Shown one piece after another: positions 34,399 to 47,047 of a stretch of DNA of 64,000 nt. The stretch is from Nilaparvata lugens (taxonomy: Eukaryota; Arthropoda; Insecta; Hemiptera; Delphacidae). The stretch lies in contig NC_052511.1 of NCBI RefSeq assembly GCF_014356525.2, positions 29,876,437-29,940,436 on the forward strand, in the 5' to 3' direction. The first letter of the stretch is position 1. Each line of letters begins with the position of its first letter. The translations under genes were made by a program, and so were the position numbers. A model generated the notes under the pieces. It was not told where the DNA came from. It did no database searches and saw nothing but the letters and a program-made list of their open reading frames with translations.

Positions 34399-34764
34399 CG
34401 GTTCATGTGTGTCCCCAAACCAACTTCTTGTTCTACCACCCCTTTGGTTCCACAACTTTATGTAACACCGCTTCAAGACACCCGTTCAGACGACAGGTCT
34501 AGGGATGTAAGAGGACGTCGCCGTCAAGCCAAATTCAACCGGTAAAAGCTCACCGCCAAAAACAAGGTACTGTAACCCCGACGATAAAGCAACGTACAGA
34601 CCAACGAAAGTGCAGTGTAGTGAAACAAAGGTTCATTCGAGAATGTCAATCAAAAGTGGGGATTCAAAATTATTATGAAATGGGTTATATGGGTTACTAT
34701 CGACGAAACTTGGGTTCAACGGGCTTTTCTTTCTTGAGTAATTCCATGTTGAAATAAACTTGTT
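34399..34764 (+). other. Candidate second (terminal) exon with polyadenylation signal
   Basis: The acceptor tttatttacag ends at 34398. Splicing from 33146 would give a 41-codon ORF ending TAG at 34500-34502 (with CPQTNFLFYHPFGST), and the same frame is open again after that stop to 34755. AATAAA lies at 34753-34758. Another frame of the exon, from ATG 34405, is open for about 46 codons. Which, if any, is translated is unclear; a noncoding RNA is possible. Confidence 0.35.
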
Positions 34765-37330
34765 ATTTGATGACTGATATTGTTTGGTCTTGTGACGTAT
34801 TGCTATCTAATCGGGGATAGTAATGCGCCCCCGAATCAGATGAAGAATGTCAACAAGGTAACATGAAATTGTTGTTTCTGTTGTTCGATTTTAGTTGCCA
34901 ATGTTTATTGAGGCTGTTTGTATTTTTCAATTATTTTAAATTGTGGTGTTATTCTATAGAATAAACCTATTAAATCAGGCATGGCAAGATTAATTGAAGT
35001 TTTCTTGACTCTAGCCCGTTCACCTGCATGAATTAGGTATAGACTCAGGTATTTTCTAGATGTGCTGGCCTATTTCTAAATTCTAAATTTTATTCAAAAT
35101 TATCTTCTTTGGCACACAACTGCGCCACTCTGCTGTCTAGAGATATTCAAATCTCTGGAATTCAAATTTTCTAAAAAATTAAATTTTTCATAACTTACTC
35201 TAATAATACTAGATCAATTTTTCTGAGTCTATACTTGATAATTCATTCTGTGAACGTGTTAACTGTCAATATTTTAGGTTTGGAGTTGAATGAATAATTT
35301 ATAGTTGCTACTCCAATTTTTCTGAAGTTTAAATAATTGTAGATGAAATAGGGAAGTTATTAAGTTCAGTAAATCCATTAAAAATGATAATTCTTTGAAG
35401 TGCTTAAAGATAAAGTCAGGAAACTTAAGTTGAAAGTATTCTGAAACTTCTTATTGAAATTGATAATTGAGAAATTAACGGTTTAACGTTAGAATAAAAA
35501 TGAGTAGAAGAAACTAGCATAGGTGAAAAACAACTGATTCTAAGTGCTGAATAAATTTTTGCATTCTGTAATTCTTGAATGATGATAGAAATTATTGTAA
35601 TGTCAACGTATGTATTCTGGTCTCACGTCTGGTAGTTGAATATCATTATAGTAGTAGTGAAAGTGAATATTGAGATTTTAAAGGTTAACCCAAGTAAATT
35701 AGGAAAATTCGGAAATTGTTATGGGAGAATGTTTGTGGAAAATAGGACTTTTTTGATAAGTTTAGGTAGATCGAAGGTAATCAGAGAATAAATAGGAAAC
35801 TGTTTTATTAGTTATTGTTGATATGTAGTTTTGAAAAGTTGATGAGTAGTTTTTGCCTTGAGATGTTTGAACTAAATAATTAGATATTGCAGATTAAAGT
35901 TGAAACGATGATCAAATCCTTGGGAATTTGTATAAGAATAAGTTGATTGAGTTGAGGTTTTTAAGTCCCTTTATCAGTAATGTTTATTCTCGAAAAGGTG
36001 AATCAGTTTTATTATTGGAAATATTTTTTTTTTAATGTGTGATTTTTGCGGTAGGCATGCGTAGTGATAGTGTAAAGATCCGTTGTGTTGGTGACGTTTC
36101 CTGTAGACTGTGGGGAAGTTTGTTTTGTTTGTTTAGTTGTTTGTCAAGATTTAGAGGAGGACACGGGGATGTCCTGCCTGTGTGTGTTGTTGTTGAATTT
36201 AGGTAATCGGCGCGAGTGTAGGTCCGTGTCCAGAGAGAACGGATCACTGCCCGAAAGTTGTCCATGTAACAAATCAAGGAATCTAGCTGTGACTAACCTT
36301 GCAAATTTGTACGGTGGAATTGTATAATTTTAGCGAAAGGCACCGAAGATGGTGTGAGCTAAGATTTAATTGTATCTAGTAAACGGTCTGGTTCATTCGA
36401 GAGTTATGGGGCTCGTCAGTAGAATAACGTAAACCGAAATCTAGAATATTTAGTGAGTCTTCGTAGTGATTGTAAGGGAAGCAATCAGACTAAGGCAGTT
36501 TAGGGAAGCCCAGTCAAAAGGTTCGTTAATGTTTGGTAGGAAAGTCAGCCGCAAAGACACAAGTAATAATTGGTAAACAAAGGGGGTATTATTGAGTTTA
36601 AAGTTGCTTATAAATTTGGTATGGTAACGAAAATTGAAAGTTTCAGACAATGAATATTTAAAGTGATTAGTTAAGGTATACAAATAAAATAACAGAGAAA
36701 CTTTTTCGAGTACCTAGGTAATGTTACAATGGTTATCAGTGAAAGTAGAAATAAATATTGGAACAGTACTGAACGGGTTAAATTAAAATAAAATTAACAG
36801 TGAAATTCTTCTAGTTGAATTTGAAATGAAAAGGAAAAATCTCTTGAGTTGAGCATGAGTTTAAATTATTCTGTAGTTGAGAGTTGAAAGGTTGATTAAA
36901 AATTTAAATGGGGATATAAGGTAGAAATATGTAGGAAAATTCGTGTCAAAAAGGAAATAGAATTTTTGTTGGGAAAATTAAATTGAGGTAATTAACAGTA
37001 GTAGGACCCTTTAGAGATAAGTAGTCAAAAAGAATTAATAAATAAAAAAAAAATAGGAAAATCTTTAATGAAATGATCAATTTTTTTTAATGATGAATAG
37101 TAAAATGGCAATCAAGTTTTCCATGTGAATAAGTTGGGATATTTTGAGATCTAGTAGAGTAATTGAAACTAGTTGGATATGAAGTTTATAGTTGAGGAAT
37201 AATTATGTGAGGCTCCAGTAAGGTTGAAAATGTCAGTGAACTTGAGAATCAGTAATAGTGTAATAGTAGTCTATTAATGTGTTAATGTATTGGTAAATTT
37301 CATAATGTTGATAATCCGAAGTCAAGCATT
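34765..37330. other. No recognised gene (2.6 kb)
   Basis: AT-rich, T/G-skewed sequence with no convincing frame. Short open frames at 36032-36683 lack any recognisable content. A donor-like aacaag|gtaaca is at about 34856. Confidence 0.4.
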
Positions 37331-38644
37331 AAGCCGCGTTTACACCGGAGTTGGCAATAAAAAATTGCCGATTTCGATTGCAGACGCTAGTTGCCAATGG
37401 AAGTCTGCAACTTGTACTTGCAACCTGGGCACATAGTTTGTTTTTAGGTCTGCAACCTGCAACTGCAACTAAACTTTACAGTATGTAGAAAATCAGACAG
37501 TATGTAGAATGTCGAGTGCTGAAAAGGTTGTTCTTGCTGCGGCAGCATGTGCTATTTTATCAAAATGTAGAAAACCGAGAAGATACTGGGTTCGACCTTC
37601 ATTGCAGGCAAGAGCAAAGTATAGCGGCAGCGATCTTTTAAATGATTTAAATCGAGATGATACAGATCCTTTGACGGGAGAATTGAGATGCGATGGCAGT
37701 GTCAAAAACTTTTTAAGAATGTCAAGTGACGATTTTGAAAGTTTAATTGTTGGTATTGGACACATAATTAGTAAACAGGATACTAACTACAGGAAAGCAA
37801 TTCCAGTGCGAGAAAGATTGGCTATTACATTGCGCTTTTTGGTGAGTGTCGACTCTTATACTAGTATCAGTTATTTGTTTAAAGTTTCCAAAAGTGCGAT
37901 ATCTATTTTAGTGCCAGAGATTTGTGAGGCTGTTATAGGTTTCCTGAAGGATAACATACAGGTGAGCAAAGAAAGAAAATTACTAAATATTGTTATTTTT
38001 AGATTCCTTTTATTTGTTCACGTTGTGCACTGAGTTGAATAAATCTAGACAAAAGTTAATTGTTAATAAATCTAGACAAAAAAAGTTGCAACCTGGTAGT
38101 GACTTGTTAATAAAATATGAACACAAAGTTAAGTTAATGTTCCAAAGTAACACAATTCATAAAATTAGAAATAATGTATACATAAAAAAAACTCCAAATC
38201 AAACAAAGAAACTCTATAGCTTAAGAAATATATAGCTTAGCTTGAGTAATGTATAGCTTAGCTTACATTATAGCTTACATTGCACTAGCACAAACAACAA
38301 CCAAACAACAAAACACAACAAGTCACGACGACTAGCCTGCTTGAACTGAGGAACTGACGCAGCGCGACCACGTGGAGCCAACAGGCGGGAGGGGTAGCGG
38401 GGTAGTTGCAGACTCAAGTTGCAACTCAAGTTAGCGCTGCAACTCGCATTGCCAACCGGGGTTGGCAACCGCCTTTGATCTTTACCGACTCCGGTCGGAA
38501 AACCAAATTTCGATTGCCAACTCGCAAAATCGGTCTTCAACTACGGTTGGCAATGCGAGTTGCAGTTGTTTTAATGCGTGCAACTCAAAATTGCCGATAA
38601 ATGTCGGCAATCATTGGTTGCCAACTCCGGTGTAAACGTGGCTT
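37331..38644 (+). mobile_element. PIF/Harbinger element, internally deleted
   Basis: Terminal inverted repeats of 27 bp begin AAGCCGCGTTTACACCGGAG on the left and end in the complement of AAGCCACGTTTACACCGGAG on the right, one mismatch. Subterminal ttgccaac and tgcaact words recur many times in both orientations. The first exon of a HARBI1-like transposase is present, but the catalytic part is not. I could not find a perfect 3-bp TTA/TAA target duplication (flanks ATT and TCC, or shifted versions). Confidence 0.8.
37509..37961 (+). pseudogene. HARBI1-like transposase, first exon only
   Basis: An open frame from ATG 37509. It includes a basic RRYWVRPSL block, NFLRMSSDDFESLI and the VRERLAITLRFL / SYTSISYLF / VSKSAISILVPE helix-turn-helix region. 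These are all characteristic of PIF/Harbinger nucleases upstream of the DDE triad. It ends in a good donor CAG|GTGAGC at 37961/37962. The frame continues into what should be intron and no DDE exon follows before the right TIR. So the copy has lost its catalytic domain; it could still make a truncated DNA-binding protein if spliced elsewhere. Confidence 0.8.
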
Positions 38645-38789
38645 TCCATTTTTCTATTGTTAAATCACCTTTTCATCCTCATTTGCTTACATTCAGAACT
38701 CTTTATCTAATTCTAAACATTTTAAATCGTTAATCAATTCGTTATATTACTTGCACATATTTGTGTATCATTTGCATGATGCTTGATTG

Positions 38790-41700
38790 GGAATGTTTGT
38801 TGAGTTTAGGGGTGGGCTGTAATTGATTATTAGTTGCTATGGCTTCTAGGGAATTGAGCGTTTATTATCAAAATGTGAGAGGTTTAAGGACCAAAAAAAC
38901 TCATGTGTTATTACAATCTTTACTTGATTCTGAGTATGACTTGATCTTATTGACTGACACATGGCTGAATTCTGGTTTTTCTGATAATGAGGTCTTAAGA
39001 AAGATATGTCGTCTATCGCCAGGATCGCCCCGGAAGTGACTCATGTCGGGGAGGGGGAGTTCTGATAGCAGTTCGTAAGCAAATCCGTTCTGAAGAGTGT
39101 GTCAACATCAACTCATCTTTCGATTGTCGGAGTTTTGAGAGCTTGATGATTAAAATATTTGATAGGGATGGTCCTATATATGTTAATGTTTATTACTTCC
39201 TAAACTCTGCCAATTCTGAGAGCTATGGAAAGTACTTTGACTGTATTGAAGGATATGTCCACTTGATTGGAGATCGACTGCTTATTGCTGGTGACTTTAA
39301 TTTGCCTGAAGTAACAGATTGTAATTATGATCTTCACAATAGTTCGGTAGCAACTAAGAGGTTAGGACATTTTCTTTGTCTTGAAGTCAATCAATGGAAT
39401 AAAAAACTCTAACCTACGCACTCTGGATTTGGTTCTCTGTGGTTTACCTGTTATAAACGTTGAACATGACTCTAATGCACTGGTACCAGAGGATATTGAG
39501 CACCATCCAGCCCTGAATATAAGTTTGATGACTGGGATTTCTGTAAAACGGCGATCGCCCATTAATGCTCCTCCTGTCTATGATTTCCATAGAGCGGATT
39601 ATTTCGCACTGTTTAATTTGCTCAGAGATTATGACTGGAATGATTTGTACAGAATTGAAGATGTTGATGCGGCCGTTGACTGGTTCTACAGTGTCATTTA
39701 TGAGTGTTTTAATGTCACGATCCCCCTTAAAAGCATCTCAAGTGGGAGGTCTAAGTATCCGCCTTGGTTCACTCGCCAAATAATTGACTTGGTTAAGAGG
39801 AAGAATAAATGTGCACGTAAACAGCGATCTTCAGTTCGTTACAAAGATGAATTTGTGAGACTGAGAAGAGAACTGAAGTCTTTGATTGCAGTTGCCTATC
39901 GGAATTATTTGCTGAAAGTTGAGTCTGACCTCGGTTCCAATTCCAAGAATTTTTGGAAGTTTGTTAATGAGAAGCGCAAGTCCGATGGATTTTGTGAGAT
40001 AATGACTCTGCATGGCAAAAATTTCGTTGGAGATGAAATTCCTTCAGGGTTCGCCAATTATTTCGGATCTGTTTTCTCACCAGTCACCGCTTGCTTTGAG
40101 GAGGGTGATGGGATTGAGTTTTTGCATGATACAGCCAATAGTACTCTGGAAGTTGCATCATTATCGGAGAAAAGTATTCAATCTGCAATCAAAAGATTAA
40201 AGCCTAGAGTAGCTCCTGGGCCTGATTGTATTCCTTCCTTCATTGTTAAGGGTTGTGGTGAGCTATTAATAAGACAGTTGAAATATTTATTTGACCTGTC
40301 ACTGAGAAATGGAGTTTTTCCAAGTAGATGGAAGGTCTCAAAGATAATACTAATCTCCAAATCTGGTAAGAGAGATGACATCATGAACTATAGACCAATC
40401 AGTATATTGTCTGTCTTTGCTAAGGTTTATGAGAGGGCTCTTTATGATGAGATTCTATGGTATTCCTGACCAATACTGTCTGAAAATCAGCATGGTTTTC
40501 TTCCTGAAAGATCGGTTGTAACAAATTTATTGGAGTTTACAGTATCAGCCTCCAATGTACTTGATGCCGGTGGAGAAATGGTTGTGATCTATACTGATTT
40601 TAGTAAAGCCTTTGACCGTGTTAATCATTGTATATTGTTGAAGAGGCTGTCACAGCTGGGCTTTAGTAGTGCTTTGATTGATTTATTCAGAAGTTACCCG
40701 TATCAAATAAAAAATTTTGTAACTGTACAAGGAAGGGTTTCTCATGCTTATTTCAGTACGTCTGGTGTCCCCCAGGGTAGCAATCTGGGGCCCCTTTTGT
40801 TCTTGCTATTAATAAATGAGTTACCACTTCAGATACCCAACTCCAAGTGCTTGTTATTAGCTGACGATATGAAGATCTACAAAGAGGTGAGAGGATTGGA
40901 TGATTACTATTCCTTGCAGGCTGATGTTGACAGAGTTGCATTGTGGTGCCATGTGAATAAGCTTGATACCAATGTAAAAAAATGTAAATGTATGACTTTC
41001 TCCAGAAAGGTTAATCCAGCTCGTTATCCCTACTCAATCAATGGTGTGTGCTTGGAGAGGGTAACAATGTGTAAGGATCTTCGTATTGTATTCAGTTGTA
41101 CATTGTCCTTTTCAGCACATGTTGATCACATCATTGGCAGAGCGAATAGGCTATTGGGTTTTGTTCTGAGAAACTCTACTGGCTTCAATAAGGTTGAGAC
41201 TGTTGTAACTCTGTATCAGTCGCTAGTCAGAAGTGTCCTTGAGTACGGATCTATTGTCTGGAGTCCCTCTACTCATCAGGATACATTAAGAGTCCAACAA
41301 GTACAGAATAAGCTTCTTCGCTTCCCATTTTATATGCAATTTAGAAGAGCCTGTCCCTTGGGTTTTCCTTCTGGACGTTTGAGATCCCTTTCCAATATGG
41401 ACTCTTTGAGGGCTAGACGTGACAGGTTTTCATTGATGTTTGTGGTGTCACTTTTGAAAAATTACTTTAATTCACCCTCAATGTCAGAAGAGTTGAGACC
41501 TTTCATTTACCAAGATCAAGGACCCTTCATAACTTCTGCTCTCCACTTAATAGAGTTCTGAGGCTATTCAATAGCGTTTGTGAAGGTGTTTATGTACATG
41601 GTCCTGTTAGTGAGGTTAGAAGGCGCATTATTGAGGCTATTCCTCAATGAATTTGAATTCAGTTTCAGAATTGATTCAATTAATATGCTGACCGTGATTC

Positions 41701-42105
41701 TTATTAGTTTTATAGAGTTGATCAAACCTACAGTTTAAATCCCTTAACTTTTATACTTGAATATTTGTTATTGTTAAAACTTTTTCTTTTTTCTTCTCTG
41801 CTTTCATCAATTTTCTTCCCACAGTGGCACATGTTTCCCCTTAACCTGTTTCTATGCTCAATTGTAATATTTTTATAACTTATTATCTTCATTCTGTATT
41901 TATTACTTATGCTTAGATTACTTCCAATTACTTATGCTTTCCTCATACTTATCAACTTTCTTATGTATTTGTGAAATGCATGTACTGTATCTCTTATTTT
42001 TATTTATTTTAGTAACTTACTTAATTCGATTGTAAATGGTAGTGGAGACTGTTTTGGGCTTAATGCCTGTAGTCTTTGTTGTTCTGTAATAAATAAATTT
42101 TAAAT
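38790..42105 (+). mobile_element. Non-LTR retrotransposon (Jockey/CR1-like LINE), decayed
   Basis: ORF2 only: endonuclease then reverse transcriptase, followed by a 3' UTR ending in AATAAATAAA-type sequence near 42090. ORF1 is missing, so the element is 5' truncated. At least three frameshifts (about 39010-39140, about 39400, about 41535) and one TGA (40467-40469) disrupt it. Confidence 0.85.
38839..41561 (+). pseudogene. LINE ORF2: APE endonuclease and reverse transcriptase
   Basis: The endonuclease starts SVYYQNVRGLRTKK and includes the LLIAGDFNLPEV active-site block near 39285. The RT part has RPISILSVFAKVYE, IYTDFSKAFDRVNH, TSGVPQGSNLGPLLF and the catalytic LADDMKIY near 40860. These are the canonical motifs of the Jockey/CR1 group. 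A C-terminal region with YGSIVWSPSTHQD follows. Reading frame order is 1, 2, 0 with a TGA in the last, then a shift near the end, where the tail would run to about 41650. Non-functional. Confidence 0.9.
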
Positions 42106-42350
42106 ACTCGGGTATTTTGAATCACTAATAGGACTGTAACTAAATTTGGAGGGATTTAGCAGAGAAGTTAATAAAGCAGAGTACAGGACTATACAGTTAT
42201 ACAAATGAATTGAATTGAGAAAACTATTATTTAGAAAGCATTGAAATGTTCAATAAATTATAAAATATTATTATACATAATAATAGTGTTTCAGAAGGTA
42301 TCAAGAAACAAACATCTGAATGAGAAACAAAGTCCACAAAGTATACTCAC

Positions 42351-42515
42351 GTGTTCTCATCCGATGATACATCATAGTACAAATCATCAGTTTCGTCGCC
42401 AATAGTGGATTCAAGAGTGGAGAACATCTCAGTTTCAGATAGCATGCTCGGGGCAACAGTAGTATTAGTGGTGTTCCTACGAACTCTTCTTCTTCTTAGC
42501 TTGTTAGTCTCATCC
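42351..42515 (-). CDS. Internal exon of an unidentified host gene
   Basis: On the minus strand a good acceptor (TTTTGTTTGGCTCAG) precedes 42515, and a consensus donor AC|GTGAGTAT follows 42351. The exon is exactly 165 bp, open only in the phase consistent with both sites. It encodes a basic KLRRRRVRR cluster, an NTT repeat, and an acidic tail (STIGDETDDLYYDVSSDEN). Such acidic, tyrosine-bearing segments occur in signalling or lipid-binding scaffold proteins, but I do not recognise the gene. The preserved frame and both splice sites make it the best host-exon candidate in the window. Adjacent exons are not visible and must lie beyond transposon-filled introns. Confidence 0.6.
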
Positions 42516-42925
42516 CTGAGCCAAACAAAATATTCATGAGAAATTAGAGAATTTTTTTGAAAAATAATGCAATAGAAATATATTGTTTCAAGAGTTTTTG
42601 GAGGAACATGGTCTACCAAACCGTTGTAGGTTATAAATTAAGACCCTCAAACTTTAGATTTTCGCTTCTAATTTTCAAAAATACAGTATTTTCAATCTTG
42701 AAACACATAAAAATTCGTTAGTACAGGCTATTTGTCAGTCACACGATACAGGTTTGAAAGAAGTCCCATCAAAGGTATGAAAGATGAAAGCTGGACGAAG
42801 TTAGTGCATAGGTATGTAATAACTAAAAATAACGATCATAATAACTTACTATCAACATTATCATTAAGCTGTGACTAAATGACACAGATATCCATTTTAA
42901 AGTGTTGAAAATGCATTCTGAAAGT

Positions 42926-43044
42926 AAAAAAGTAAATTCGTATGGCTTTTGTTGGTGGGAAGTCCCTTGCGGGAAGGTCCCACCGCCTGAATATATATAA
43001 TTTAAGCCGTCAATGAGCCTTACGACTGTTATTATGCTGAAAGT
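42926..43044 (-). repeat. 5'-truncated SINE (family A tail)
   Basis: Reverse complement of the tail of the full SINE at 53661-53915: both share the ccttgcgggaaggtcccacc block and the caacaaaagccatacgaat end. The tRNA-related head is missing. Confidence 0.85.
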
Positions 43045-43902
43045 ATACGGACCTCATTAGAGTAAAAACATTGAATTGAGTAAAAGGGCAAAGCATGTAA
43101 TGTGGCAAAATTTTATAGAAGCAGAAAAGCTCCTTTACTGAAAATGTAAGACAGAGTTATAGCTCTGGCTTATAACCCTGTGAATCACGATTCCTGCATT
43201 GAAAGGATATGATCAAAACGAGAAAAAAGAGAAATTTATATCAGCTTCAACGTGAAATGAAACCTTTGATAACTTTATCTGAACATTACTTACATGAGCT
43301 GTGGTGGGAAAAGAGTGAAAGAAAACTATTTTAGTGGTACTAATGAGAACAATTTTTTGCCTCATATTTTTCATTCAAATCACTAATATTCTATTGTTTT
43401 AAAAGTCAAGTCATTCAATCAAGTAACGATCCCCATTTTATACACATTCTTTTAATCGTAAGGCTAGGCGCAAATTTCATGAGCAAGTGCCACGACTAGT
43501 CTGCTAGACGAGTCAATATCATATGATCAGGTGTGACCCGACATGAAATAATCATAAGAGAGGCTGATATAATCATAGGAGAGGCTGAAAGGTAATGGAT
43601 AACTTCCAGATAGTATAGAAAAATGCATCCGAAATGGAGATCTTCACTTGAGTGACATAGAAACAAGAAAAGAACTTTAGAATTTCAGTCACTTCATTTT
43701 AGAATGTTATCACTTGCAACATCACAAGTATTATAAGAATAATTCAGTGGATTAAATCAATAAATGTATTTCAAATGTTACATGATTATTTTTTTATAGT
43801 GATCATACACATAAATATACATTATACAGAGTAGGTGAAAAGTCCAAGAACGGCTTAATATTTCATACACAAAGGTAATTTGACGGTGAATGTGATTGGG
43901 GA
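43045..43902. other. No gene seen
   Basis: AT-rich flank with a short local repeat (cataagagaggctgatataa, twice near 43550). Nothing coding. Confidence 0.4.
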
Positions 43903-43929
43903 CCCTAGTGGAAGAGATCCATAGAAATC

Positions 43930-44200
43930 GATAGAAAAACTCTATTGATATCAATATGTGCTCATGGATATCAATACGTGCTCATGGATATCAATAGAAA
44001 TCCATGGATACCAATAGAAATCACAGTGAATACAGTCAATGAACTTATATTGATATCACTGCAAGTTTAGTGATATCAATAGAAGCTCATGGATATCAAT
44101 AGAAATCCATGGATACCAATAGAAATCACGGTGAATACAGTCAACAATGAACTTATATTGATATCACTTCAAGTTTAGTGATATCAATAGGAGTCCATGG
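43930..44200. repeat. Left subterminal array of gatatcaat palindromes
   Basis: At least eight occurrences of gatatcaat or its complement, arranged in two similar blocks of about 120 bp (43985-44080 and 44080-44195), each with ccatggata and gtgaatacagtca. Confidence 0.85.
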
Positions 44201-45789
44201 ATTGCGGTAATTTTAAATGCACTTTAAAACTGAATAATTTTGGCAGATTTTCAATTTTCCCGAAACAATGTATTTTTGATGACTGATTCGGGTGTAGAAG
44301 TGAATTTCCAGCACTTTTTGTCCCATGTGAAAATCCTGGCAGACGTGCCGTTAACATGCTACTGATGTTTAAAATTTAAAAAAATTTTGGTTCATCATGT
44401 AAAATTCTGTAAAAATTCATGGACGTTTCTGTTCATATTATCAACCTTGTCCTAGAATTTAAAATGATTCCATTCAGAATTGGAAAAGTTATAACACTTT
44501 TTCAAATTAGATCACAGTTTATGAGGAAAATCATGCAGTATCCAGAATTACTCACACAGACTTTGAAATGATTTTTGGGGTTTCAATTCAAATAATAACA
44601 ACCTATTATTTTATCATTTCCAAGATTATTTCAGTGTCAAGCACAAATGTCCCCCCATAAAAAATCAATAATCTCCACCTTAAATTAATATCAAATATTT
44701 TAATAACAGTAACATTGTCAATAATTTTGAAATTGCCACCATTACTATGGTATCGAATGAAAATATTGATATATTATCAATAATATTGATACTGTGAAAT
44801 GGAAATATCAAAGTCTTTACAATCAATATATCAAACTAATTCTCACTTTTTCCCGGGGAAAACTGATTTTATTGCATTCAAAAATGTAGAAATCAGGATT
44901 GTATTTTACTTTTACTTGTAGATGATGTTTGAGGATATGTAATTATTAATAGTCGATAATTATTATTTATTGATGTATTGATAATATTATATCGACATTT
45001 TAGGTCTATCGATAGAATGATCGATGACACGACACGATGCACATTGCACAAGGACCAACGGTTTTTTGTGAAGGACAACAGTAATTTTTGTGATTTTATC
45101 CAGGAAATATAGGTAAGTCGAGTGATTTTGTTTTTATTGATGTACCGTAAAATGAAAGAATAAATTTATTATAGGTCTAAATACTCATATATTTAAGTGA
45201 TAACCTTTCAAAAGACTATTAAAGGCCACGCATAACATAACCTTATAACACAACACTGAATACCGTATTATTTAAGGCATAACTTAATAATAATAAGAGA
45301 AAAGCCTCTTGAATTTATCATTGCTGGAAATAAGATGATTATATTTCTAGGCAGACACATTCCAGGGTTATATGCTGGTACATATAAATTTAGATGTGTA
45401 ACAGAACTTTTTATTTAGCCTAGCCTAAGTAATTGAAGTCACCACAAACTAATCTACACTCATGTTATTATAATGAACTTAATATCAATAATATATGACT
45501 GTGGATTGATAGATTAAAATTTATTCAGTTGTTTTCTGGACCAGCAGGCTTTATTTAAACTTATTCCAGCAAGCAATTGATTCATTTATTTATATTAACA
45601 GCTTTATATCTTATTCCAATTTAGAAAAACTATCGGTGTAGTCCTCTCATTTCAGCAATATATATTTTATATAATAAGAAAGAGTGAGACTGTGTGTTTG
45701 TAACATGTGTGTTTTTCCAATTTTCTAGTCAAAAAATATTATTTGAAATATGTTTAATTATAAGTAAACTTTTGTTTCATCTCTGATAG

Positions 45790-45903
45790 GAGCTGTGGTG
45801 ATGAAATTTTCCAACACAAAAGAAAAAGACATAGAAGCAGTACGGTTATCAAATACTGGCTGAAGTCTCCAAAAACTCGGTTTACCAGCAAAGAGAAATC
45901 TAA
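45790..45903 (+). CDS. Candidate internal exon inside the TIR element
   Basis: Preceded by ttttgtttcatctctgatag and followed by AA|GTAAGT at 45904. 114 bp, open in one phase as a very basic peptide (KRKRHRSSTVIKYW, then SPKTRFTSKEKS). A different phase gives a 20-codon ORF from its own ATG. A further donor, ATAG|GTAAGT at about 45112, may end an upstream leader exon. Frame use is not settled. Confidence 0.4.
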
Positions 45904-46032
45904 GTAAGTCTCAATTTTGATTAATTTAAAACAGAATATAAAGTCAAACAATTTTTTTTATGGGTGATATCGAGCTCTAGGCTTGTGCTAATCATTATAA
46001 GTTAGTAATCATACCGGGTGAGTCATATGTAA

Positions 46033-47047
46033 GGGAACCTTTCAATAAATTAGAGACTGTTGTTGATATAATACTGTAGCTTTCAGGATATGTTACTGGT
46101 CAAATACTCTAACTCTTGAAGTATGGTACAACTGAATTTCAACCCCTTCATAAGGGGTAGACTAGGTTCAGAATGTATAATATGGTGACTCAAGAGTTTT
46201 AACTGGAAAATTTTAATGTAAACGCCTATTGTGTGGTACATTATTTTGAAGGGCCTTTTAAAACAAGAAACAAGAAACATAACATCAATTAAAATGTACT
46301 ATGAAACTTGAATCCAAAACGGTGGCTGATTGAAGTTACAGTTTGTAAAGAAATGAGGGGTTATAACTCAAATATTTTTAATGTAAACACCCATTGTGTG
46401 ATACATCATTATAAAGGCCTTTTTAAAACTAGAAAGATGACATCAATAAAAATCTATGATACTTTTATCAAAAATGGCGGCTGATTGAATTTTATCAATT
46501 ATTTCTTTAAAAACCAAAACTTCAATCAGCCGCCATTTTGGATAATAATAATAATAATATCGAGTGACTTGGCTGGCTCAGGTCTGGGTGTCAGAGTTTT
46601 CAGGTCGCAACTGATCAATTTCAGGGCCTCTGACATGACCTAACGACTGCTTTTTAGGCAGCCGGGACCGACGGCTTAACGTGTCCATCCGAAACACGGG
46701 AGTGGCCCAAGATAAATATCTTGGCCCGGGCCGGGATTTGAACCCAGGCCTCTGAATCATAAAGCCAGCATCTGATCCACTCGACTACGGCCACTCCTAT
46801 GGATTTTGGATAAAATTATCATAGAAGATTTTTATTGATTTCATCTTTCTCGTTTTGAGAAGGCTTTTAAGATGATACACAATGGGTATTTACATTCAAA
46901 ATCTTTGATTTACAACCCCCAAGAAACCCCCTTATGATGAGTTGAAATTCAGTTGTATGTCAAAAGGTGGAGTATTCGACCAATAACTTATCCTGAAAGT
47001 TACAGTATTATATCTACAACAGTCTCCAACTTATTGAAGGGTTGAAG
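46033..47047. repeat. Foldback element
   Basis: Inverted arms: the outer part 46033-46180 matches the complement of about 46900-47047 (cttatcctgaaagttacagt and the aacagtctc block). The inner part (tggcggctgattgaa, taatgtaaac-cccattgtgtg) is duplicated within the left arm. The arms are separated by an inserted SINE. No coding. Confidence 0.8.
46546..46802 (-). mobile_element. tRNA-derived SINE, family B, with 11-bp target duplication
   Basis: On the minus strand: a tRNA-like head (AGGAGTGGCCGTAGTCGAGTGG, here split as box A TAGTCGAGTGG and box B GGTTCAAATCC), then a central block CACTCCCGTGTTTCGGATGG with CACGTTAAGC, a distinct tail, and an (ATT)n end. The target ATTTTGGATAA is duplicated at 46535-46545 and 46803-46813. 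It sits in the middle of the foldback element. Confidence 0.9.

Noticed and set aside
46740..46802. A minus-strand tRNA gene
   Set aside because: Same reasoning: it is the head of a SINE with target duplicates.
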